Assembly (NCBI GenBank): GCA_965656715.1
Contig: CBFHLR010000029.1
Location: 1 to 39,316, forward strand
Length of the DNA stretch: 39,316 nt
Direction: 5' to 3'
DNA from: Coraliomargarita sp965656715
GTDB taxonomy: Bacteria; Verrucomicrobiota; Verrucomicrobiia; Opitutales; Coraliomargaritaceae
The first letter of the stretch is position 1. The number at the start of each line of letters is the position of its first letter. This document shows positions 8,121 through 15,397 of the stretch, in pieces. The notes under the pieces are model-generated. The model was not told where the DNA came from, did no database searches, and was given only the letters and a program-made list of their open reading frames with translations. The position numbers and the translations under genes were made by a program.

Positions 8121-8139
8121 CTGCCTGAGGAGGTTTAAC

Positions 8140-8289
8140 ATGTTTATTAAGAAGGATTTAAGCTTTAAGTTGAGCTCGATGGACACACATCAGGACACAA
8201 AATACCGACGCATGTTGTCAGCGATTGGCTTGATTGATCACCAATGGCAAATGCTTCTCGAATTTATTAGGCTCAAAGATCAGCTCTAG
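8140..8289 (+). pseudogene. Small 49-codon frame, possible remnant of an integrase C-terminal tail
   Basis: An ATG at 8140 follows a strong Shine-Dalgarno (GAGGAGG, 6-nt spacing) and opens a 49-codon frame ending at 8289. It contains MDTHQDTKYRRMLSAIGLID. A second frame at 14926-15114 contains LDTHRDTKNRFLSVLGLIF, a clear relative in the same orientation. His/Asp/Thr-rich tails of this style occur at the ends of tyrosine recombinases, and the tRNA 3'-end repeats next to both copies fit that. The integrase identity is inference; it could also be a genuine small gene. Confidence 0.35.
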
Positions 8290-8667
8290 TTCAGGGCCTA
8301 CCGTATATACAAGTTTATATAGATTGGGCATGCGGGAGTTTATGATGGCTTAGTCGTATTTTTCAAAAAAATGGGAACTTTTTGAAAGAAGGAGAAGTCT
8401 GTTCGTGCCGGAAAATATGAAGTCAGAATCTGTTTCGTTCAGTCGATCCATTCTTTGGCGAGAAAGCGAGTTCGATAAAACACTCGCTTCATTGATGTGT
8501 GCCCAGATGTTTCTGGCGCTCGTAAGCAGCGGTAAATCGTGGTTTCGGTGTGAAAATACATCGGTGCTTGTGTCGTATTTTTCCGATTTCAACCAACCCA
8601 ACAGGTCTGGCCTGTGCCTTTGGTCAGTCCTGTTTAAACTAACATAAATTAATGGCTACAAGGTGAA
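8290..8667. other. Intergenic region upstream of the ABC operon
   Basis: About 380 bp with no recognisable gene. It should contain the promoter of the ABC operon. A hairpin (AGCGAGT...ACTCGCT, about 8463-8488) and two copies of TCGTATTTTTC (about 8353 and 8573) are visible. A GTG-started 80-codon plus frame (8405-8647) with an upstream AAGGAG-like sequence and an overlapping minus frame exist, but neither resembles a protein family. Confidence 0.4.
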
Positions 8668-9588
8668 ATGATTAAGGTAAAATCACTGTTTAGAAATTAT
8701 GGTGATTTCAAGGCGGTCGATGATGTGTCGTTTGAAATCAACAAGGGCGAAGTCGTCGGGTTACTCGGGCATAATGGTGCGGGTAAAACGACGATCATGA
8801 AAATGATGACGGGCTATTTGGAGCCGACGTCTGGCTCGATTCATGTGGATCAGCTACAAATTGAGACGGATATGCGTGCGATTCAGGCTCGTATCGGCTA
8901 TCTGCCGGAAAATTGTCCGGTTTGGCCAGAGATGACTGTGATCGATTATCTCGAATATCAAGCCCACTTACATGGTGTCGAAGAAGCTGGAATTCAGTCG
9001 GCAGTGGCTGATGCGATCCGCCGCACGTCTTTGAAGGAAAAGGCGACGTCGTCCATCCAGACGCTGTCGCGAGGTTACCGTCAACGGGTCGGCGTCGCGC
9101 AGGCCATCCTCCACAGTCCGGATATTATTATTCTGGACGAGCCGACTAACGGCCTCGACCCCACGCAAATTTTCCAAATGCGCGAGCTAATCCGTGAGTT
9201 GGCGAAGACCGCGACAGTCATTCTTTCGACCCACATTTTACAGGAAGTGCAGGCCGTGTGTGAACGTGTCCTGATTATGCGAGGCGGTAAGCTCGTGGTC
9301 GATTCACGTATCGAGGATCTACAATCTAGACGTCAATTACGCGTGGCAATCGACAGCGGCGAGGCCAGCGACTACCTCGGTCGTGTTGCGGGAGTTTCCA
9401 AAGTGGAGAAGCTGGAAACCGCCGATGACAAGTCGTCTTATCTGCTTGATTGCGGCGAGACGGCTGCGCCGGAAGTAGCTGCGGCTATCGCCAACGCAGG
9501 TGACAAGCTCTATAGTCTGTCGCCGGAAGTGCGCAATCTCGAAACGGTCTTCGCTGAAGTGAATACCGCACAATCCACAGCCGCATAG
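8668..9588 (+). CDS. ABC transporter ATP-binding protein, GldA-like
   Basis: A 306-residue ATPase with Walker A GHNGAGKTT (34-42), signature LSRGYRQ (133-139), Walker B IIILDEPTNGLDP with D157/E158, and H-loop H189. The C-terminal 90 residues are the regulatory extension seen in ABC-2 type ATPases such as GldA, NatA or CcmA. It energises the ABC-2 permease encoded 12 bp downstream. The substrate is unknown. In Bacteroidetes the homologous GldA-GldF-GldG system is tied to gliding, but related systems occur in many non-gliding bacteria, so gliding should not be inferred. First gene of a three-gene operon ending in a terminator at 13574. Confidence 0.93.
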   Translation: MIKVKSLFRNYGDFKAVDDVSFEINKGEVVGLLGHNGAGKTTIMKMMTGYLEPTSGSIHVDQLQIETDMRAIQARIGYLPENCPVWPEMTVIDYLEYQAHLHGVEEAGIQSAVADAIRRTSLKEKATSSIQTLSRGYRQRVGVAQAILHSPDIIILDEPTNGLDPTQIFQMRELIRELAKTATVILSTHILQEVQAVCERVLIMRGGKLVVDSRIEDLQSRRQLRVAIDSGEASDYLGRVAGVSKVEKLETADDKSSYLLDCGETAAPEVAAAIANAGDKLYSLSPEVRNLETVFAEVNTAQSTAA

Positions 9589-9600
9589 GGAGGGTTTACG

Positions 9601-12495
9601 ATGAAGCATCTGAGTAAGATTTTTCGTAAGGAGTTTAATGCCTATTTCGCTTCGCCTGCAGCGTGGCTGTTTATGGGCGCATTCCTAGTGGTGACTCTGT
9701 TCGTGTTCTTCTGGGCTGAGGCATTCTTTGCCCGAAATATCGCGGATATGAAGCCGTTTTTTAGCTGGATTCCTGTCCTGCTGATTTTTCTTGTCGGTGC
9801 GCTAAGTATGCGCACTTGGTCGGAAGAACGCCGTTCGGGCACAATTGAAAGTCTGTTGACCAGTCCGGTTGGTGCCTTTCAGATTGTGCTGGGTAAGTTC
9901 CTCGCCAACTTGGCATTGGTTGCGCTGGCGCTCGCGTTGACGCTTCCTTTGGCTTTTTCCGTCTCGATGATGGGACCTCTTGATTGGGGGCCGGTGATTG
10001 GTGGTTATATGGCTAGTTTGTTCCTCGCCGCGGCTTATGTGGCGATGGGTCTGTATATGAGTGGTCGCACCGATAATCCTATTGTTGCGCTCATTCTCAC
10101 GGTGGCGTGCGCAGGCGTTTTTTACCTGATCGGTTCGAATATGCTGACAACGTTGTTCAGTCACAAGGTCGGTGGTATTCTTGAGCTGATGGGCAGCGGT
10201 TCGCGTTTTGATTCGATCACGCGTGGAGTTTTGGACGTTCGTGACATCTATTACTACTTGTCGATTGTAGGTGTTTTCATGGCGTTGAATATACTCAGCC
10301 TGGAGCGTTTGCGTTGGGCAGGGAATCCATCTCAAAGTCATCATCGCCAGTGGCTCCTGTTTACTCTGCTGACAGTTGCCAACTTGCTCGCAGCTAACTT
10401 TTGGTTGAGCTCGGTGCGTGTCGCACGTGTTGATCTGACTGAGGGCAAATCCTACTCACTCTCATCAGCAACGAAGGACTACATTGCTCAGGCGACCGAA
10501 CCGCTGTTGATTCGCGGTTATTTCTCGCAGAAGAGTCATCCGCTGCTCGAACCGTTGGTGCCGCAACTCAAAGACTTGCTGGAAGAATACCAAGTCGTTG
10601 GTGGTTCCAAACTACGGGTTGAATTTATCGATCCGCACAGCGATCAGGATGTCGAAGCCGAAGCAGCCGATAAGTATGGCATTCGTCCGGTGCCGTTCCG
10701 TATGGCGAGTCGATACGAGGCGGGTGTGGTCAATTCCTATTTCGATCTCGTCATCGCTTATGGTGACGAACACGAGGTTCTATCATTCAACGATCTAATT
10801 GAAGTCAAATCGAGTGGTCGCGGTGACCCCGAGGTGTTGCTCAATAATCCTGAATATGCGATCACTGGTGCCTTGCGTAAAGTCATCGGCAGCTTCCGCG
10901 CAGGTGGGGACGTCTACAGTGACTTACCGGGCGTAGTGAGTTTTAAAGCTTATGTTTCGCCTGCGGAGAAACTGCCGCAAGCCTTTGCCGACTTCCGAGG
11001 TGTTTTGGAAAGCACGCTCAAGACTATGACTGAGGAATCTTCAGGAAAGTTGAATTACGAATTTGCCGACCCCGAAGCAGGCGGAGGGCAACTCGCACAA
11101 CAGCTCAATGAGCAATATGGCTTCGTTCCGCAGATCGCAGGGCTCTTCGATACGCAACCCTTCTGGTTCTACATGGTCCTGGAGGGCAGCAACGAGTCAG
11201 TGCAAATCGGTCTGCCGCAAGAGCTGTCTGAAAGCAGTTTGAAAAACAATATCGAGACCACGCTCAAGCGGATGGCACCGGGCTATATGAAGACGGTTGC
11301 TGTTGTTGCTCCGGAACGTCCGCAGCAGCAGAACCCATACATGCCGCCTCCGCCGGGCAAGACTTACAACGACTTGCGTGCTGTGCTCGAAGAGAATGTG
11401 CGCGTGATCGATGCCGATCTCTCTGAAGGGAGCGTTCCAGCCGATGCCGACATGTTGCTGCTACTGGCACCGGAGAACTTGTCCGAGAAGGCGATCTTCG
11501 CAGTCGACCAATTCCTGATGCAGGGCGGTTCGGTTGTCATTTCAACTGGATACTTCAATGCAAGTATCAGCAACAGTTTGAGTGCAGCCTCTTATAACTC
11601 CGGCCTCAATGACTGGCTTGAGAGTATGGGATTCACTATCCAAAGCGAAATGGTGCTCGACCCGCAAAATGCATCCTTGCCGATCCCCGTTCCACGTCGT
11701 GTGGGGCCGATATCAGTAAACGAAATCGTGATGATGCCGTATCCACATTTTCCTGACATCCGTAGTGAAGGTTTAAATGCTGAGCATCCTGTCACTGCGG
11801 GACTGAAACAGCTCACCTTCAATTGGGCTTCTCCTGTCGTTGTGGATGCTGATGAGCATGCCGAACGAGAAGTGGTGCGGCTCGTAAAATCATCTGCCAA
11901 TAGCTGGACCTCAGACGATGCCAACGTCATGCCTGATTATGAAATGTATCCACAAAATGGATTCGTTCCGGGGATCGCTCGCAATGCGTATACTTTGGCA
12001 GCAGCAAGTAAAGGGCGCTTCGAGTCCTATTTCAAAGGTAAGGAATCACCTTTGCTTCCAGAAAAGCCGGAAGGCGAGGAGGTTGAGAGCGAAGAGGCCG
12101 ACGACGAATCGGCTGAAGATGAAAGCACCGTTTATGGTTCGGTTATCCAAAGTTCTTCAGATTCTGCGTGCTTGGTCGTGATCGGAAGTAATAACTTTGC
12201 AGAAGACATGGTGCTCTCTATCGCATCGCAGGGGATGGGTTCCGAGTATACGGCGCCTGTTGAGTTCATGCAGAACCTGGTCGACTGGTCGCTCGACGAC
12301 TCCGGTTTGCTTAGCATCCGTAGTCGCGCACAACTCGCGCGCATACTCGATCCGATGGAGGACTCGAAACGTCGTTCTTGGGAGTATGGAAACTACGCCG
12401 CCGCACTCGCTGGGCTGATCATTGTTTGGATGATCCGTATGATTCTCAAGCAGCGCAAGCGTGCACAATATAAGCAAATTTTAGCGGAGATTTAA
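9601..12495 (+). CDS. Fused ABC-2 permease and GldG-like auxiliary protein
   Basis: A 964-residue membrane protein that joins two usually separate subunits. Residues 1-240 form a six-helix ABC-2 permease (FRKEFNAYFASPAAWLFMGAF at the start, then RTWSEERRSGTIESLLTSPV), as in GldF. From about 255 a further helix leads into the GldG-like extracytoplasmic part (RVARVDLTEGKSYSLSSAT, then RGYFSQKSHPLLEPLVPQLKDLL), continuing as an ABC_transp_aux-type domain, with a C-terminal helix near 935-955 (AALAGLIIVWMIRMIL) and a basic tail. An acidic insert (EGEEVESEEADDESAEDES) sits near 820-840. GGAGGG lies 7 nt before the start. Encoded between its ATPase and a DUF4340 partner, so probably one envelope complex. 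Confidence 0.92.
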   Translation: MKHLSKIFRKEFNAYFASPAAWLFMGAFLVVTLFVFFWAEAFFARNIADMKPFFSWIPVLLIFLVGALSMRTWSEERRSGTIESLLTSPVGAFQIVLGKFLANLALVALALALTLPLAFSVSMMGPLDWGPVIGGYMASLFLAAAYVAMGLYMSGRTDNPIVALILTVACAGVFYLIGSNMLTTLFSHKVGGILELMGSGSRFDSITRGVLDVRDIYYYLSIVGVFMALNILSLERLRWAGNPSQSHHRQWLLFTLLTVANLLAANFWLSSVRVARVDLTEGKSYSLSSATKDYIAQATEPLLIRGYFSQKSHPLLEPLVPQLKDLLEEYQVVGGSKLRVEFIDPHSDQDVEAEAADKYGIRPVPFRMASRYEAGVVNSYFDLVIAYGDEHEVLSFNDLIEVKSSGRGDPEVLLNNPEYAITGALRKVIGSFRAGGDVYSDLPGVVSFKAYVSPAEKLPQAFADFRGVLESTLKTMTEESSGKLNYEFADPEAGGGQLAQQLNEQYGFVPQIAGLFDTQPFWFYMVLEGSNESVQIGLPQELSESSLKNNIETTLKRMAPGYMKTVAVVAPERPQQQNPYMPPPPGKTYNDLRAVLEENVRVIDADLSEGSVPADADMLLLLAPENLSEKAIFAVDQFLMQGGSVVISTGYFNASISNSLSAASYNSGLNDWLESMGFTIQSEMVLDPQNASLPIPVPRRVGPISVNEIVMMPYPHFPDIRSEGLNAEHPVTAGLKQLTFNWASPVVVDADEHAEREVVRLVKSSANSWTSDDANVMPDYEMYPQNGFVPGIARNAYTLAAASKGRFESYFKGKESPLLPEKPEGEEVESEEADDESAEDESTVYGSVIQSSSDSACLVVIGSNNFAEDMVLSIASQGMGSEYTAPVEFMQNLVDWSLDDSGLLSIRSRAQLARILDPMEDSKRRSWEYGNYAAALAGLIIVWMIRMILKQRKRAQYKQILAEI

Positions 12496-12499
12496 TAAG

Positions 12500-13546
12500 A
12501 TGAAAAAGAATTATCTACTTGGTGGACTTCTTGTGCTTCAAGCACTGGTCGCCTATTTCGTTCTGTCCGGTGGCGGTGAACTCCAGGGGCACGTGGGCAT
12601 TCAAAAACTACTCGAATTCAATCGTGAGCAAGTCGATGGAATCCGAATTGAGGACAACGAGGGCAATCTCGCTGAGCTTAAACGCGAAGTCGATGCCTGG
12701 CTCACGGGAGAAGACTTTCCAGTCGATGCTGACCGTGTGGAACGTCTTCTGGATCGCTTGGATGAGCTCGAACACGGGCTTGCTGTTGCCAGTTCGTCCA
12801 GCGCAGCTAAACGTTTTGAGGTGAGTCAGGAGGGCTTCCAGCGTCATCTCAAGTTGCTGAAAGACGGCAAGCCCGTCGCCGAATTCTTTCTCGGCACCGG
12901 TGCTGGTGCACGTCGCAACCACGTGCGCCTTGCTGATCAAGATATGATCTATACGACCACGATCGGCAGTTACGATTTGCCAGCAGAAATCGCCGATTGG
13001 CAGGACAAAGATCTGCTCCAGATTGAAATGGATGAGATCGAATCGGTTACAATTGGAGACCTGACAATTCTTCGTGCTGAGCAGAGCGAAAATGAAGAGG
13101 AGGGAGAGGAAGCGGAGTCTGATGGAGATGCACCTGAATGGTTCACCGAAGATTTAGCCGCAGACGAAACCTTCAAGCATGACGAATTTGAGTCACAGCT
13201 ACGCAACCTCGCAACGCTTCGTTATAACCGTGCCTTCAAAGGCTCGTTTGAAGAGCAGGTGGTTGAAGCCGAAATTGCTGTCTACTATGGCGATAAAAGC
13301 CGCACTTATCAGTTCGCCAAAGCTAAGGAAGGAGACAACTTCTGGCTCAAGGTCACCGATCACGAAGCGTTGTTTGAAGTTACCCAATTCAATGGCAATC
13401 GCATCGTCGATAACCTGACACGTGAAAAGCTCATCGAAAAGCCCGAGCCCGAGCCAAAGGAAGATTCAGAAGAGGCTGACGACGGTGCGGAAAATAATTC
13501 GGAAGCCGAAGGTGATCTACCGGAAGCTTCCCCGATAAACGAATAA
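12500..13546 (+). CDS. DUF4340 domain protein, partner of the ABC system
   Basis: A 348-residue protein with an N-terminal signal anchor (LLGGLLVLQALVAYFVL, 5-21), then a DUF4340 domain (VDGIRIEDNEGNLAELKREVDAW, VDADRVERLLDRLDELEHGLAVA, and FFLGTGAGARRNHVRLADQDMIY). Two acidic low-complexity segments follow (about 195-212 and the last 40 residues). It starts 4 bp after the permease fusion and ends 27 bp before a strong terminator, so it is the last gene of the operon. DUF4340 proteins regularly accompany GldG-like proteins; the role is unknown but is likely periplasmic. Confidence 0.88.
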   Translation: MKKNYLLGGLLVLQALVAYFVLSGGGELQGHVGIQKLLEFNREQVDGIRIEDNEGNLAELKREVDAWLTGEDFPVDADRVERLLDRLDELEHGLAVASSSSAAKRFEVSQEGFQRHLKLLKDGKPVAEFFLGTGAGARRNHVRLADQDMIYTTTIGSYDLPAEIADWQDKDLLQIEMDEIESVTIGDLTILRAEQSENEEEGEEAESDGDAPEWFTEDLAADETFKHDEFESQLRNLATLRYNRAFKGSFEEQVVEAEIAVYYGDKSRTYQFAKAKEGDNFWLKVTDHEALFEVTQFNGNRIVDNLTREKLIEKPEPEPKEDSEEADDGAENNSEAEGDLPEASPINE

Positions 13547-13573
13547 AACAGTTCAACTGAACATACCCATACT

Positions 13574-13606
13574 AAAGCGCACAGCATTTGCCTGTGCGCT
13601 TTTTTG
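13574..13606 (+). terminator. Intrinsic terminator of the ABC operon
   Basis: An 11-bp GC-rich stem (13574-13584 with 13592-13602) and a run of six T follow the DUF4340 stop codon. Strong plus-strand terminator. Confidence 0.9.
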
Positions 13607-13632
13607 TAATCTTTAGCCGCTATATATAGCTG

Positions 13633-14817
13633 TTAAGATTTCGAATCTGTGTAGCTTGACAGTAATTTTGTAAGATGAGGGACATTTGAGTGGGTCACAT
13701 CATTGGATGTTTTCCATGTTTCATTGTTGCGTGAAATGATGAAGGTTTCATTCGGCTGAATGTCTTCACGGGCAGTGTAAAAGCCTTTGGTAAGTTTTGC
13801 ATCGACCGAAGCTTTGATTTCAAAGGCTAGAATTTTTTCGCCTTTGAGCATGATCAAGTCGAGTTCTGCTCCATTGGATGTGCGGTAGAAGTAAGGTTCC
13901 CAATCGGGGAGCAATGCGATGATCTGTTCGATGACGAAGCCTTGCCAGCTGGCACCTCGAATCGGGTGCCCGCTGAGTGTGTCATTATCACCAATTCCAA
14001 TCAGTTGATGAAGTAGCCCACTGTCGCGAATGTATATCTTCGGACGTTTGGTCAGACGCTTCCCCACATTCGTAAAGTATGGATTGAGGCGGCGGATGAC
14101 GTAGGTGTGCTCAAAGAGGTCTAGATAAGCGCTGATCTGCTGGCGGCTGAAATCGTGGGATTCGACCAACTGGCTTACATTCAAGACCTGGCTATGCAGG
14201 TGAGCTGTCATTTTCAGCAGGTTACGCATCGCAGGCAAAGCGCCTGATTTTCCATACATATTTAAGTCTCGGGTTAGGTGGGTATCGATGAAGTTGCGCC
14301 GCCACTCGGTCGAAATTGTTTCCTTGGGGGCGAGAAAGCTTTCTGGGAAACCGCCACGAAGCCAGAGTTGATCGATTTGCCCGTTTTTGATCTCATCGAT
14401 CCGAAAGGGGGTAAGTTCTAGAAACGCGATACGCCCTGCCAGACTTTCACCGCTTTGCTTCAGTAGTTCGTAAGAAGCCGATCCCAGAAACAGAAAACGG
14501 CCTTGTCGCAAGCCGCGCCGTCGACCGTCGTCGATAAGACCTCTTATTTCGGGAAAGAGAGCAGGGCGGTGCTGCACCTCGTCCATGATGACCAATTGTT
14601 CCTCCAAAGGTTTCAGGTAGCTGACACTGTCGTCCAGTTTTGCTAAATCAGCTGCATTCTCCAAGTCGAGATAAGTCGCCTTCTTGGCCCAGCTGTCTTT
14701 TATTTCAAATGCGAGCGTCGTTTTGCCGCACTGGCGAGGCCCAAGCAGTGCAACCGCTGGAAAGTATTACAGTAGCTCAACGATTCGCTGCTTTAGTTTT
14801 CGGCCTAAGCCATGCAT
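13633..14817 (-). pseudogene. AAA (AAA_14) ATPase with DUF4143 domain, interrupted by a stop codon
   Basis: The frame from ATG 14817 reads 16 residues (MHGLGRKLKQRIVELL), meets an in-frame TAA at 14767-14769, then continues as YFPAVALLGPRQCGKTTLAF, the family's Walker A, and stays open to 13633. Restored, it would be 394 codons, normal for this family. The rest shows Walker B QLVIMDEVQ, the FLFLGSASYELL sensor region, LRGGFPESFL, and the C-terminal DUF4143 nuclease-like part (GASWQGFVIEQIIALL, ELDLIMLKGEKILAFEIKAS). No Met lies between the stop and Walker A, and the first downstream ATG (14664) would lose the P-loop, so the gene is probably inactive. A CAA-to-TAA change would explain it. These ATPases are frequent accessory genes, often in mobile regions. 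Confidence 0.85.
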
Positions 14818-15102
14818 ATTTATATTTAATCATAAAAAATACATGGTTGTAAAGTAGCATTTGGGTCTCCTTATGCGCGATTGATGTGGTCAGGGTAGAT
14901 ACCTGTCGGCTTATAACGCAAGTCGTTGAATGCCAGAGTGGCTTTATGGGTGACCTGCGCTTTGGACACACATAGGGACACAAAAAATCGATTTTTGAGC
15001 GTTTTAGGCCTTATTTTTCTAAAACGACGAATTCTCAATTTAATTTACAGGCCGTTGCTTATAAATGAATTAAGCCAGCTTAGTAGTTGGCTTAATTTGA
15101 CA
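14818..15102. other. Gene-free stretch with degraded remnants
   Basis: No intact gene. At 14926-15114 (plus) a frame contains LDTHRDTKNRFLSVLGLIF, similar to the remnant at 8140-8289; the DNA at 14964-14985 matches 8181-8202 in 20 of 22 positions. On the minus strand a short frame ends LAFNDLRYKPTGIYPDHINRA before a stop near 14875 and may be the tail of a lost gene. A terminator-like hairpin (ATTAAGCCAGC/GTTGGCTTAAT, 15069-15096) ends the stretch. Confidence 0.45.
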
Positions 15103-15263
15103 TGGTCGGGCTGACAGGATTGGTGATGCAGTTGCATCATCGCTTCGCGACCGCACTGCGTGCGTCCCATCTCCGCTTCGCTCCGTTAAACCTGCTGCGC
15201 AGTTTCAAACCTCTGCCTGCCCTACGCCCATAAAAAAACTGTCAACGAGTGACGGTTTCTTCA
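15103..15263 (-). repeat. Hairpin-rich module B, opened by tRNA-Pro 3'-end fragment 4
   Basis: Starts with 19 nt identical to the tRNA-Pro 3' end (15103-15121), then GATGCA-GT-TGCATC, TCGC-TTC-GCGA, GCAC-TGC-GTGC, CTGC-TGC-GCAG, the block AAACCTCTGCCTGCC, and ends in the tRNA terminator. It aligns along its whole length with module A (7904-8094), which has an extra segment of about 25-30 nt in the middle. Stem bases differ between copies while pairing is kept. Confidence 0.78.
15236..15258 (-). terminator. Terminator of tRNA-Pro
   Basis: AAACTGTC (15236-15243) pairs with GACGGTTT (15251-15258) with one G-T pair. Seven A on the plus strand give a U-run on the minus transcript. It lies 6 nt past the tRNA 3' end. 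Confidence 0.8.
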
Positions 15264-15340
<77 letters not shown>

Positions 15341-15356
15341 ACTCAGAAAGACGCGA

Positions 15357-15386
15357 AGTAAACGCGCTGAGTCTATTGAGCGTCAA
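15357..15386 (-). promoter_or_regulatory. Predicted sigma-70 promoter of tRNA-Pro
   Basis: On the minus strand TTGACG (15381-15386) and TTTACT (15357-15362) are separated by 18 bp and lie 16 nt upstream of the tRNA 5' end. Good -35, moderate -10. Confidence 0.5.
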
Positions 15387-15397
15387 GCCTATATCCG

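Noticed and set aside
7710..8186. Minus-strand open frame of 158 codons, and shorter frames starting MVGLTG on the plus strand
   Set aside because: They run through tRNA-Pro 3'-end fragments and mini-hairpins. Peptides such as MVGLTG are the well-known translation artefact of tRNA genes.
8405..8647. GTG-started 80-codon plus frame with AAGGAG-like site, and the overlapping minus frame 8350-8601
   Set aside because: No family resemblance, unusual composition, and both strands open over the same AT-rich promoter region of the ABC operon. Not strong enough to call a gene.
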